Origin: Planctomycetota bacterium
GTDB taxonomy: Bacteria; Planctomycetota; Planctomycetia; Isosphaerales; Isosphaeraceae
Direction of reading: 5' to 3'
Assembly: GCA_021791715.1 (NCBI GenBank)
Contig: JAJYWB010000002.1
Span: 154,382 to 218,381 of the forward strand
Length of the DNA stretch: 64,000 bases
Shown here: positions 48,279-57,734 of the stretch, piece after piece
Layout: every line of letters begins with the position of its first letter
Numbering within the stretch: the first letter of the stretch is position 1
The notes under the pieces: model-generated
Seen by the model: the letters and a program-made list of their open reading frames with translations, nothing else
What the model was told of the DNA's origin: nothing
Database searches by the model: none
Translations under genes and position numbers: made by a program

Positions 48279-48872
48279 TCATTCGCTTTTGATCGATTCG
48301 ATCAATTTGTCGAAATCGGCCTCGGCTTCTTTCATCGTTTTGTCGGGTCCGATCATCTTGAGATAATAACCCGCCTGATCGGTCTGGACGATCGCCCCCA
48401 GGAGGCGGAAATTCGGCTTGTCGAGCTTCTCGGGAGAGCCCGGCTGAACCGCCGCGACATATCGACCCGCAACCTCGACGCGCGTGACCTCGAGTCCTTT
48501 CACCTTGATCGTTTTGGTTTCGGCCTTGGGGGTCGCTCCGTCTTTATCTTTGAACTGCTCCTCCCACCGTTTGATGTTCGCCTGAACGGTCCCCGCGCCT
48601 CCCGGAAACGCGAAAACGACGAGTTCGGCGGGTTCCTTGTCCCCCTCGACGGGTTCGACCTTGAGCTGGGCGCGCCTCATCCGCGAACTCGGCTGCTCGT
48701 TCTTCCACGTTTTGGGAACCTCGAACGACAATCCCCCCGCGTCGACCTTTTTCCGCTCGGTTTTCTCGTCGGCGTAGAGGGTCGAAACCGACGCCGCGAT
48801 CATCGCCATACCGATCGCCAAGCCGAGAAGCCTTCCGCGATTCGTCTTCGTTCCGATGCTGTTTCGAATCAC
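48279..48872 (-). CDS. Exported conserved hypothetical protein
   Basis: About 197 residues. It starts at a GTG with AAGGAG 8 bp upstream; the longer ATG frame overlaps the divergent ThuA start. The signal peptide is LLGLAIGMAMIAASVSTLYA. The mature domain (LSFEVPKTWKNEQPSS, AELVVFAFPGGAGTVQANIK, FRLLGAIVQTDQAGYYLKMI) has the pattern of PsbP/DUF1795-like secreted proteins common in planctomycetes. Its function is unknown. It ends 58 bp before the DUF1080 gene begins, on the same strand. Confidence 0.78.
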   Translation of the reverse strand: MIRNSIGTKTNRGRLLGLAIGMAMIAASVSTLYADEKTERKKVDAGGLSFEVPKTWKNEQPSSRMRRAQLKVEPVEGDKEPAELVVFAFPGGAGTVQANIKRWEEQFKDKDGATPKAETKTIKVKGLEVTRVEVAGRYVAAVQPGSPEKLDKPNFRLLGAIVQTDQAGYYLKMIGPDKTMKEAEADFDKLIESIKSE

Positions 48873-48978
48873 TTTTCGTTCTCCTTGCGAAGTCAATTCT
48901 TGCGGTCGCGTGATCCGCGACCTACGATGACAAGCCACACGCCGCGATATCCCACAAACCCTCCGAAGAGGCCGCGCC

Positions 48979-49776
48979 ATGCGATTTCGAGCGACCATGA
49001 TCGTCATTTGCACGTCGATCCTTAGCGTTTTCGCGTTCACCGACGCTCGGGCTCAAAAGAAAGCCCCCGACGGCGTACGCGTTTTGCTCCTCTCGGGAGG
49101 ACAGCGGCGGCATCACGGCTACCGCGATCAGGCATTCTACCTGTCGAACCTGCTCGAAGACACGGGGCGGTTCGAAGTGACGATCAACGAAGACGCCGCG
49201 ATCTACGAAACCAAGGCGATGGACAAATATGCGATCATCATCGCGCTCGCCGATCGTCGCGATCCCGAATTCAAGCTCTCCGAAAGCCAACAAAAAGCGC
49301 TCGTCAAGATGATACATGACGGCAAGGGATATATCTCGATCCACGGCGCCGATAACGCCCCCGCCGATTGGATCCCCGAGATGAAGGAGATGCTCGGGGG
49401 CATTTTCTCACACGTCGGCCTTCCCGACGGCAAAACGCGCAAGGGAACGTATCGCGTGAAAATTAAAGACACTTCTCACCCGATCACGTCGGGGGTGAGC
49501 GACTTCACGCTGGCCGACGAGCTCTATTACAACATTCAAACCGTCGAGAATCTTGAGCCGTTGGCGACGGTCGAATTTCAGGGAAAAGATTGGCCCGTCG
49601 CGTGGACGCGCACTTACGGCAAGGGGCGCGTGTTTCATACGCCGCTCGGTCATCGCGATTTCGGACCGGGCAAGGACGACCCGCTGCGCAATCCCGAGCT
49701 TTCCAGGATCGTCGTCCAGGCCGCCGATTGGGTCGCCGGCCGATCACCCGCTAAGCAAGCGTCTCCGAACAAATGA
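48979..49776 (+). CDS. ThuA-like exported protein
   Basis: A 265-residue protein with a signal peptide (residues 1-25). The ThuA class I GATase-like fold shows VRVLLLSGGQRRHHGYRDQ, KYAIIIALADRR, KGYISIHGADNA, SHPITSGVSDFTLADELYYN and GRVFHTPLGHRDFG. ThuA proteins are linked to trehalose and other sugar metabolism. It is divergent from the DUF1080 gene pair. The following gap (49777-50107) holds nothing I can support. Confidence 0.92.
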   Translation: MRFRATMIVICTSILSVFAFTDARAQKKAPDGVRVLLLSGGQRRHHGYRDQAFYLSNLLEDTGRFEVTINEDAAIYETKAMDKYAIIIALADRRDPEFKLSESQQKALVKMIHDGKGYISIHGADNAPADWIPEMKEMLGGIFSHVGLPDGKTRKGTYRVKIKDTSHPITSGVSDFTLADELYYNIQTVENLEPLATVEFQGKDWPVAWTRTYGKGRVFHTPLGHRDFGPGKDDPLRNPELSRIVVQAADWVAGRSPAKQASPNK

Positions 49777-50107
49777 TCCGACCCGGCCCCGCTCGATCGT
49801 CTTCATGCGTCCCTGCGAAACGTAAGCGGAATCGACGTTCAAAGACGTCAGTTTTTGGCTGATAAAGACACTTGTCGTCACGGCGACGATCCTTCAAGTT
49901 CCCATGAAAAACCTCAAGGAAAATCAAAGCGATCGCGCACAATCCAACTCCTCCGTCGAGGAGGTCGAGAAAAGTATCCGACTTGTGGACGATTCTCGAC
50001 CACCCCGACGATCATCCGAATCCGAATTGTCAAAGATCATCCCGGCCCGATCTCACGATCGTCCGGGCTCGTTGCGTTGTTGACGACGATTTCGCTTGAA
50101 GCGATCG

Positions 50108-51019
50108 TCAGGCGAACGTCGAAATCGCGAAATCAATCGTCGATGCACCGAGCTGTTGATCAAACTCGAACATTTCCCCCGAGATAAATTCACACAACCG
50201 TCGACGCCTCGATATCGCATCAAGCAGCGGAGGAACCGCCGGAATCGGCGAACCACGTTGCGAACGAGAACCGCTTCGCGATTTTGTTTTCTTCCCCGCG
50301 GACGAACGCTTATCGGCGCATGATCGATCTTTCGCTTGCCGGCGCGTTTGCGAGGGGGATTTGGATTTTTTGACGGGAACAGGCGCGGAGGATCGATGAA
50401 CTTCGGTTTCGCGAGCGACGGTTTGGACGGAGCGATCGACTTCCTGGAAAACCTCTTCGATCGGCGATTCGGGATTGATGCTCGAAGACGCAGGCTCGGG
50501 ATTCAAGTCTTCGGGGTCGTGAGAAACAACCGCCGGCTGGTCAGAGGCGACCGCGGGCTCGGTCGGCCGATCCGATTCCTTAACTTCCTCAACTCGCCGT
50601 AATCCTTGTCGTCGTTCCTTTTGCAATCGACGCAATTCGGCCATCGTGCCGACCAAACAACGTTGGAGATGCGCCTCGTATTTGATGATCGTTTGAAGCG
50701 TCGTCTGATCGGTCGAAACGCGATGTTCTTGAGCGTTCGCGGGATCTTCGCAAGTTGCGGTCGATCCGTATTCGATATCGCCGATATTCGCGTCGATCTC
50801 GTAACGGGTGACGCGATCGATCCGCCACATATAGAGCGCAGCACGCTGAGCGTACAAGGTTTCGAGCGCCCCGACGGGACACAATCCTTCAACGACGATC
50901 TCGCGATGAGCGAGCCAATCGTCGAGCTTTTCGACCCGGTTGTTCACGGGATCGGTCGGTATCAAATCGGGCTCGGGATTGTGCGAATAATCGACCCGCC
51001 GGGCTTGGGTGTTGTTCAT
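50108..51019 (-). CDS. Hypothetical protein with basic Ser/Lys-rich C-terminus
   Basis: A 303-residue protein. Residues 25-145 are helical (DDWLAHREIVVEGLCPVGAL, ALYMWRIDRVTRYEI, MAELRRLQKERRQGLRRVEE) and recall a planctomycete family often seen near mobile or repetitive DNA, though its usual N-terminal block is absent. The rest is disordered and basic. The ribosome site is weak. It is the last GC-rich gene before the repeat-rich region and RHS array. Confidence 0.5.
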   Translation of the reverse strand: MNNTQARRVDYSHNPEPDLIPTDPVNNRVEKLDDWLAHREIVVEGLCPVGALETLYAQRAALYMWRIDRVTRYEIDANIGDIEYGSTATCEDPANAQEHRVSTDQTTLQTIIKYEAHLQRCLVGTMAELRRLQKERRQGLRRVEEVKESDRPTEPAVASDQPAVVSHDPEDLNPEPASSSINPESPIEEVFQEVDRSVQTVARETEVHRSSAPVPVKKSKSPSQTRRQAKDRSCADKRSSAGKKTKSRSGSRSQRGSPIPAVPPLLDAISRRRRLCEFISGEMFEFDQQLGASTIDFAISTFA

Positions 51020-51253
51020 GGTGATTCATCTTTCATTAAGGTTCAGAATGACCGCGTATTGTCAAATAACATACACAAATCCTTGCTGTCAGGCGGCGTT
51101 AATGGGATCGCCTGCGTTAGAATCGGTCGTCATCCATAACTCCAAGGGGGAATATACGATATCTAGGATGTGCAGTCAATACAATTATTGGAATAATCGC
51201 AAACTCAGTTCGCAGAATTGTCCAGATTCCGTCTAAAATATGAAACTTACTCT

Positions 51254-51271
51254 CTCCCCGCTTGCGGGGAG
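51254..51271. repeat. Short palindrome of the CTCCCCGC...GCGGGGAG type
   Basis: A perfect 8-bp stem with a TT loop sits in a segment (about 51250-51290) of the kind dispersed in bacterial genomes. The segment from 51020 to 52476 (1.4 kb) carries no gene I can support; it holds this and two other repeats and then AT-rich DNA. Confidence 0.6.
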
Positions 51272-51746
51272 GGCCGGGGAGGGGTCGAATTGATCGCATA
51301 CGAAGCGGGTCACAAATCGCGAATAACGACCCCTCTCGATTTCACTAGCAAGAGTGACGATGACACATTCAGATACTATTGATAATGTGAATATCTCTCT
51401 CAGCCCGCGTGCGATGAGGACCGGGATGAGGTTGAATTTCGTGAGTGTGACGCGGAATGTAACGTCGTGAAAATCGAGGGAAATCGGGTCTATGAATGCA
51501 ATTCTATTATCGTATTTCACATTATGCCAATCGCTCGGGACAGCCTTCTTCGTCGAAGTATTGGCAGTGGATGGGCACGTGAATCCGATCCTACCGAGTC
51601 TCTACGGCGGCTCGAGCCGATCCGAAGCGATGTCGATTCATTGATCGAAAACGCTGTGAACATGGGGTTATTACGAAGATTAGATTCTTCGTCTGTATCT
51701 TCTACGCGTCGTGCGCGCATCTTTGAGATCGGGGTTGATCAGCAAT

Positions 51747-51841
51747 ACCAGCCCGAAGCGCAAGCGAGTGCATATCCTGACCCTACAATGATTGAATTCA
51801 TCGTATAAGAAGTACGCACTCGCTCGCGCTTCGGGCTAGTA
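51747..51841. repeat. Inverted pair of 26-bp elements (AGCCCGAAGCGC type)
   Basis: Arms 51747-51772 and 51816-51841 are inverted copies with two mismatches (TACCAGCCCGAAGCGCAAGC and onward) around a 43-bp spacer. It is a REPIN/MITE-like arrangement with a sequence unrelated to the 27-bp element at 16878. A frame reading through it is a by-product. Confidence 0.85.
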
Positions 51842-51861
51842 AAGATTGCGGCTCCGCCGCG

Positions 51862-51964
51862 TTAGGAAATTTGAAGTCAGTCATTTTTAGGGTGTCTGGG
51901 TTCAGGGATGATTACGAAGATTAGGAAATTTGAAGTCAGTCATTTTTTGGGTGTCTGGGTTCAG
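51862..51964. repeat. 44-bp direct repeat, two copies
   Basis: Copies 51862-51905 and 51921-51964 (TTAGGAAATTTGAAGTCAGT and onward) differ by one base in a T-run and are 59 bp apart start to start. A short ATTACGAAGATTA motif precedes the second copy and also occurs at about 51670. Confidence 0.88.
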
Positions 51965-52476
51965 AGGCGATAATATTATCGAATAGTTCAACGCGCTCCT
52001 GGTAGCGCAACCCGAGAACCAAACGGGAGAAAGATTCCGATAGATGAGTTTCATGCCGCATAGCGACGGTTACCGGAATCGATATAACGCGATACCTTAT
52101 TACATATTACAATATATAATTGATATTTTAAATAATAATGTATTATGGACTAAAATAACCTTAGAGTGATTACATGCATATTACATATTTTTGCGCAAAT
52201 CAAGATCATAATATTTAATCATTGTGAATCATCAGAGAGATGATTTTGTTTGATTGGATGTGTTTTCATGACTACGGAGTATAATAATGACGAACCCGAG
52301 ACGGTTTCCAGCGTTTTTCATATCCGATTTAATTCCCGTTCTTGTATAATCGATAAATTATAGATCTATTTATCAGTAATCTATTTCATTTGTTATTCAC
52401 ATGTTCAGATATGTTAAAATTGATTAGCATCTTTCTTGTTTCTAATGAACTGTATGATTTATATATTGTAATAAAA

Positions 52477-52965
52477 TCATTTAACACGATTGTTAGAACT
52501 TTTTTTAATACTATTATTGTGACATTTAATAATGAATCTAACCCAGTCATAATCATATGCATGTTTATTTTGCGTAATAAATCTGTAACATGATTTATTA
52601 TCAATCCAGAAGGTGAAAGATCCAATTGCTTGTTGTGGCACCGTGATTAAAACGGACCTCCTGTCCTTTAATACAAATATAATTTTAGATATATGACCGA
52701 TATGATCTAAATCGCCCGGATCTTCGCTCAATGCGCGATAGGGGAAAAACCATTCAAGAAAATCGTGTTTGTCTTGTTCAGTAATTTCAAAAATCTCCGT
52801 TTCGCCTTCCAAGAATTCACGAAAATCATTTTTGATGTAAATTGATTCAACATCCATTTTATTCAAATCGTGTGTTACAAAACATAACATTATCATTGTC
52901 ATGATGCTACCAATTGTTAGCATTAAAACCAATACGGTTGTAATAACAATCTTAGTTCTCATCAT
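52477..52965 (-). CDS. Putative immunity protein of RHS module 5 (paralogue of module 2 partner)
   Basis: About 162 residues, AT-rich. One membrane helix (IVITTVLVLMLTIGSIMTMI, about residues 5-28) is followed by a soluble domain. It is clearly homologous to 59850-60332: both have [DN]KxDFLEWFFPxxAL-type and SVLITVPQQAIGSFTFWIDN-type segments and a C-terminal YDYDW. It starts 1 bp after the stop of its RHS tip. The matching pairing of tip family and partner family is the main evidence for a toxin/immunity relation. Confidence 0.72.
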   Translation of the reverse strand: MMRTKIVITTVLVLMLTIGSIMTMIMLCFVTHDLNKMDVESIYIKNDFREFLEGETEIFEITEQDKHDFLEWFFPYRALSEDPGDLDHIGHISKIIFVLKDRRSVLITVPQQAIGSFTFWIDNKSCYRFITQNKHAYDYDWVRFIIKCHNNSIKKSSNNRVK

Positions 52966-52966
52966 T

Positions 52967-54289
52967 CTACTTGCACTTTGCTGGAGGAATAGCATTTGGT
53001 CCAATCGGTACAACGCAATAGATTGTGGTTGTCCAGCCTTCTTCTGAGAGGGTTGTTGAATGTATAACCTTCGCAGGCACGCCTCCTCTTGGAGCATGAT
53101 TCATATATTCCCAAAATGGTTCTCCTTGAATCGGTTGATGATAAGTCGCCAAATTCTCAGCTCCAGGATCAAAGTTTTTTCCATTGATCTCTCCCTGCGG
53201 ATTCTGATAGGTTTTTTTAAGGGGCAAAGTACTTTGTGAAGCTGTAATTGCATAACTTGTATCAGACTTCTTGCATTGATCGACTTTCTTCATGTAATTT
53301 AATGCTTCTTTGAATGTTTTAAAACAATGTGCGCCATCTTTTGCGTTTGGATGTAGATTTTTCGTATATTCCTTATCGACTCCAGTCCTAATAATGCACA
53401 ATCCAACACACCCTCTCTCAAATTGCATGTACTGATCTTTTGATCCTTTTAGATTGTAATTCCAGAAATCTTCCGCATCAAAACGCCCGACTCCGTTCAT
53501 TTCCTTGATTCTTTTATTAATAAGATTTTGCATTTCTTCCTGGAAGGTATCTCCTTCCGCTCCAATAGGATCTTTAGCCAATGGATCAAGCAGATTAGTT
53601 GGATCGTTATATTCATATGTGTAAATGTTATCGTATCCCCCTCCGAATCCCATCGGATCGCGCTCGGCCCGGCGCCCTTCGCTCGGGATGTAATCGCGGT
53701 TGCGGAAGTCGTACCAGCCCGTCACGGGGTCTAGTCGACCACCTTGGTGATAATAACGCCAGCCGAACGCGCTCACGTTACCAGAAACCGGAACCCAGCT
53801 CGCGTTCAAGACCGTCACGTCGCCATACGGGTCGTAAAGGTAGCGCTCGACGACGTTACCGCTCGAATCCGTCAGCGCCGTCACGTTCCAATTCGCGTCC
53901 TGAAGCACGAACAACGTCGACGAGATCGATCCGCTCGTGTACGTATCGCGCGAGATCATCTGATCGATGTACGCCGCGCCCCAAACATACTGCTGACTGA
54001 CGTTGTTCGTACCCGTTCCGTTCTGACGCTCCTCGATCACCTGCCATTGCGGCGAATAATAAAGATAATTCGTCGTGCTCGTTCCCGAATACGCTTCGCT
54101 TATTCTTCGACCAAGCGCATCGTAGGTGTACGCCGCGACCGTCGTCGAGCCGCTCTTCGCCGCGACGAGCCGATTCCACGCGTCGTAGACGAACGTTTGG
54201 CCGTTGTCCGAAATCGTGTTGCCGTTATTGTCATAAGTCGGCGCGGTCCCGACGGAAACAGTGCTTGTCTGATTTTGAGCGTTGTACAA
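52967..54289 (-). CDS. RHS C-terminal module 5, tip family A (5'-truncated)
   Basis: A 440-residue frame with RHS/YD repeats (NGQTFVYDAWNRLVAAKSGS) and the RHS core end GRLDPVTGWYDFRNRDYIPS, ERDPMGFGG. It has a 190-residue unrecognised tip homologous to module 2: GCVGLCIIRTGVD, AHCFKTFKEAL, INGKNF, NLATYHQP, PFWEYMNHAPR, LSEEGWTTTIYCVVPIG. Conserved Cys and His could form a thiol-based active site (inference). The first codon is TTG with no ribosome site; a single-base deletion near 54345 separates it from upstream RHS sequence, so it is not an independent intact gene. Confidence 0.75.
   Translation of the reverse strand: MYNAQNQTSTVSVGTAPTYDNNGNTISDNGQTFVYDAWNRLVAAKSGSTTVAAYTYDALGRRISEAYSGTSTTNYLYYSPQWQVIEERQNGTGTNNVSQQYVWGAAYIDQMISRDTYTSGSISSTLFVLQDANWNVTALTDSSGNVVERYLYDPYGDVTVLNASWVPVSGNVSAFGWRYYHQGGRLDPVTGWYDFRNRDYIPSEGRRAERDPMGFGGGYDNIYTYEYNDPTNLLDPLAKDPIGAEGDTFQEEMQNLINKRIKEMNGVGRFDAEDFWNYNLKGSKDQYMQFERGCVGLCIIRTGVDKEYTKNLHPNAKDGAHCFKTFKEALNYMKKVDQCKKSDTSYAITASQSTLPLKKTYQNPQGEINGKNFDPGAENLATYHQPIQGEPFWEYMNHAPRGGVPAKVIHSTTLSEEGWTTTIYCVVPIGPNAIPPAKCK
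53641..54284 (-). repeat. RHS core repeat, copy 3 of 3
   Basis: About 645 bp nearly identical to 58831-59476 and 60990-61635, covering the YD repeats through the core end. Same orientation, so recombination between copies would exchange or delete tips. Confidence 0.9.
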
Positions 54290-54299
54290 CTGCGTCGAA

Positions 54300-54598
54300 G
54301 GATGAGAACCTTCGATTTCAGGTTGGATCGCATCGATCGTTTGGAGACTTGGCCGAGCATGTCGTAAGTCGTCTCGGTGACGATCCCTCGGGGATCGGTG
54401 ACGGACTGAACGTAACCCGCTGGACTGTATCCATAACTTGTAACAAGAGTGGTATCGGAACGCAAGGGGACGGTCGAAGGACGCGAGTAAACCGTGTTTC
54501 CGTTGGTTCCGACGTTTACGGTAGCGATCAGACGATTCGCGGCGTCGTAGTACGACGCGGTGTAGTAAACGAGAGCGGGAACGGATCCCGACGGTTCG
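54300..54598 (-). pseudogene. RHS fragment in a different frame upstream of module 5
   Basis: This encodes GSVPALVYYTASYYDAANRL, then TTYDMLGQV in the RHS register. One G missing near 54345 (TTGGAGACTTGG, against TTGGAGGACTTGG at the window's right end) throws it out of frame with the 52967-54289 part. Homology to module 4 ends abruptly at 54598, the same point as at 57142. Confidence 0.8.
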
Positions 54599-55302
54599 AG
54601 AAAAATTAAAAGACAGGTTCGCAAAAGTTGGTTTCTAATCAAATCTTCGATACTCTCAATTATTGAAGAAATCTTATGTTATAATATAAATTCATCATTA
54701 GAAAATCATATGAATGTTGATGATTTGTAACGACTTCGGTTTGAACGGTGACCGTAACGAACGCGGTTTTGCGAGGCTTGGAGATGATTGGAAGGGCGTG
54801 AGTATTCGAGATCCAACTCTTCCACACGAAGAAGTTATAGATAGAAACCAGTTTACTGCATCGATATCGCTTGATGGTGAATCCCATTATGATTGAGTTT
54901 TCCAATCGCCTCTGCCGGTCGGCTTAGACGGAAGGATAGACGAAATGATTCATCGTCGATGTACTGATTATCGAACAGGTATGATGCGTTCAGCAAGATA
55001 TTGTTCAGATATAAATATATAAACTATAAGATTAATTGCAATCGTTATGCATGACATCTTCGACGGAGATGTAGTCTGCATAAGATATATTTTGTCTCAT
55101 CTTAAACGAACCGTATGCGTTGGACCAATATGATATTAGTCTGATCAAGCACTTACATAAACTATCCAGCATATTATTGCGCATATTGCCTGTTTCGAAG
55201 GCCCTAGGATATGTAAAGAATATAGAGCAGATCTATTATTTTATAATATTATCAGATTAGATTTCAAGAGTCAAGTGAACTGACTCGATTTCTCCATGGC
55301 TA

Positions 55303-55581
55303 TTATTTGGCACCCCTCGAAATGGCGAATTGTTCGATGTCTGGCCGTCGTTTTAGCACATCTGAGTGGGAAACCTCGAAGATCTGGAATCTGTCCCGGA
55401 CAAGATGTAAGCCCTGAGAAACCTCGGTTGATTCTAGACGTTCAATTTCATCCATTGGCATAAAATCAACTGCTATATCGTCTCCGTATGATTCAAATAG
55501 AGAGGAGAAGAGAGCATTGATATCGACAGTCAGAAGCATGCGTCGATTGTGATACTTAACCAAGATGTGTGTTTGCGTCAC
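55303..55581 (-). CDS. Putative immunity protein of RHS module 4
   Basis: A 92-residue soluble acidic protein (VDFMPMDEIERLESTEVSQG). It begins 24 bp after the stop of the C39-like RHS tip. No family is recognised; the immunity role is inferred from position only. The 640 bp after it (54660-55302) are AT-rich with no supported gene. Confidence 0.6.
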   Translation of the reverse strand: MTQTHILVKYHNRRMLLTVDINALFSSLFESYGDDIAVDFMPMDEIERLESTEVSQGLHLVRDRFQIFEVSHSDVLKRRPDIEQFAISRGAK

Positions 55582-55605
55582 AGCAAGCCTCCTATAATAT
55601 TACCG

Positions 55606-56904
55606 CTAAACCAAACCGCTCACATTGTCAACAAACGAACCAACTGGTTTGAATATTATTGCATTTGTAGCTGGGTCCCAAAACTTTACCATTCCATTCT
55701 CGATCTCCTCGACCAAGACAAAATGACCCGGACTTCCACCAAGTCGAGTGATGAAAGGTCCTCGGTTTGAAATCCCAGTGAGTTCATGTTCTGATGGGTA
55801 GTAGAAACCTCCGGTCCATCCAGGTTTGAATCGATTAAGGTTTGATGCTAAATCCTGAGGAGTTAGGCCCTTATAGAAGCCATGCGTAAGATTTGACTGA
55901 AAGACTTCGATCCCATCCTTGGCCAGTATCCTCTGTCCACACGCCATTCCACAGGCATTCTTAGTTAACTGGCCTCCAGATGCGAATGGACCTGAACCGG
56001 CAGGTCCTAGACCGATCGATTGAACATTTCCGATCTGACATCCAACCGAACTTCCGGAATCGATCGGTTTTGATGATGGTACTCCATTAGAAGGAAGACG
56101 CAATCCTGGCGCGCCGTACGACAACCACGTCATCAATCCATTGACGACCGCTTCCCCAAGGCTCATCTTCCCTTGATATGTACTGTTGAGAATCTCATAA
56201 GCCGAGTAACCGATCCCGACCGTAAGCTCGGCGTTAATCGCGGCCGCCTCAACAGCGGTTCCTCCATAAGCTACCGCGGCGGCGCCGACCGATGTCGCCG
56301 CCGAAGTCACTGCCGCCGTCGCTGATGAAAGTCCTGAAGCGATCGCAGGCGCCGCAACCACGCCGGCTACTGCAATCGTCGTAACTCCAGCCGTTCCGAT
56401 GATCAACTGAGTATCTGTTGCATTCGCAAGCCCTGAAACTCCTGTAACAGAAGTGATCGCAGGAGCGAAGACGTTCGTTCCAAGCCAGTTATAGAGACCT
56501 CCCGTCATATCATTCATGTAATTGCCGTAACCATCCAATGTCCATAAGCCCAATGGATCCTGAGCATTGACTGGTGACGATCCAACGTAATTATAAAAAT
56601 CCGCACTCCTTCCGCCGAATCCCATCGTATCGCGCTCGGCCCGGCGACCCTCGCTCGGGATGTAATCGCGGTTGCGGAAGTCGTACCAGCCCGTCACGGG
56701 GTCGAGTCGACCACCTTGATGCCCGTAACGCCGGCCGAAAGCGCTCACGTTCCCCGAAACCGGAACCCGGTTCGAATTGTGGACCGTAACGGCGCAGATT
56801 CCGTTGTAGGTGTAATCGGTGGTCGCGTTCGCCGAAGTCGTCGGCAGCCCTCCGTTGATGAGGGTGGAATAACCGTCGATCGTTTGGAGAACTTGGCCGA
56901 GCAT
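55606..56904 (-). CDS. RHS C-terminal module 4 with C39/papain-like tip
   Basis: A 432-residue frame. A short RHS part (DYTYNGICAVTVHNSNRVPV, GRLDPVTGWYDFRNRDYIPS) ends at QDPLGLW. A Gly/Ala-rich hydrophobic stretch (about residues 150-230) is followed by a Cys-protease-like domain: NACGMACGQRIL (Cys), GHFVLVEEIENGMVKFWDPA (His and Asp in the C39 order). The frame opens at an ATG only because an in-frame TGA at 56932-56934 blocks the longer RHS frame. This is a predicted peptidase toxin tip. Confidence 0.75.
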   Translation of the reverse strand: MLGQVLQTIDGYSTLINGGLPTTSANATTDYTYNGICAVTVHNSNRVPVSGNVSAFGRRYGHQGGRLDPVTGWYDFRNRDYIPSEGRRAERDTMGFGGRSADFYNYVGSSPVNAQDPLGLWTLDGYGNYMNDMTGGLYNWLGTNVFAPAITSVTGVSGLANATDTQLIIGTAGVTTIAVAGVVAAPAIASGLSSATAAVTSAATSVGAAAVAYGGTAVEAAAINAELTVGIGYSAYEILNSTYQGKMSLGEAVVNGLMTWLSYGAPGLRLPSNGVPSSKPIDSGSSVGCQIGNVQSIGLGPAGSGPFASGGQLTKNACGMACGQRILAKDGIEVFQSNLTHGFYKGLTPQDLASNLNRFKPGWTGGFYYPSEHELTGISNRGPFITRLGGSPGHFVLVEEIENGMVKFWDPATNAIIFKPVGSFVDNVSGLV

Positions 56905-57142
56905 GTCGTAAGTCGTCTCGGTGACGATCCCTCACGGATCGCTAACGGACTGAACGTAACCCGCGGGACTGTATCCATAACTTGTAACAAGAGTGGTATC
57001 GGATCGCAAGGGGACGGTCGACGGAGGCGAGTAAACCGTGTTTCCGTTGGTTTCGACGTTGACGGTGGCGATCAGACGATTCGCGGCGTCGTAATACGAC
57101 GCGGTGTAGTAAACGAGAGCGGGGACGGATCCCGACGGTTCG
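56905..57142 (-). pseudogene. RHS fragment upstream of module 4, stopped by TGA
   Basis: This encodes SVPALVYYTASYYDAANRLI and onward, continuing into module 4 except for a TGA where the homologous fragment of module 5 has CGA. It ends at 57142 at exactly the same point of homology as the module 5 fragment (54598). The segment 57143-57734 has no supported gene. Confidence 0.8.
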
Positions 57143-57734
57143 GTTAAAAGGCGGACTGCGGATCCAAGATCTAAATGCCTATGATTACAGGGTTTATTCG
57201 ATGATTAAGAAATCGGTCGTCGTTCAATTTCTGGATGTCGGCATTCTATGGCGAAGGCTCAAGACGTCGATTGAAGGCGATGATTCGCCTCGAAGCCGGC
57301 CTATATTCCACTCAGAATAGATGTCTTCGAGTCACGCGTCCGTGACCCCGTGAGACAGCCCGGCCGAGTAAGATTGACATCAAACAACATGCACATTCAA
57401 ACAATAATAATCAAACCTCTCGACTAAATGGTGTTTGCTATATATCGAAGCCGGTAGGCTGAAAACCGTGCCTCTGACGACCGGATTCAGACGCCGGAGA
57501 CGAACGAACGAAGTCGATGATCGTTATGCGCGAAACATCCGGGAAAGACGGGGGAATTAATATCTAATCCCAAGCTAAACAAGGGGTTAAATGATTTCAT
57601 CGACGAGTTCGCGAAGCCGCCAAATTCTGCGTGTCTACTTTTCGGTGGCTTTAAACGAAACCTCATGATAATTCAATTAGAATCTACATGAACTAACTTG
57701 ATTTAATAAAATTGTTCGGCTTAAGCTTAGGTGA

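Noticed and set aside
49904..50083. A 59-codon plus-strand frame after the ThuA gene
   Set aside because: No ribosome site, no domain, low-complexity Ser/Arg content.
51233..51520. Minus-strand 95-codon frame
   Set aside because: Half of it translates a dispersed palindromic repeat; no ribosome site.
51467..51808. Plus-strand frame ending in QQYQPEAQAS
   Set aside because: Its 3' end is the inverted repeat element and the rest has no recognisable domain.
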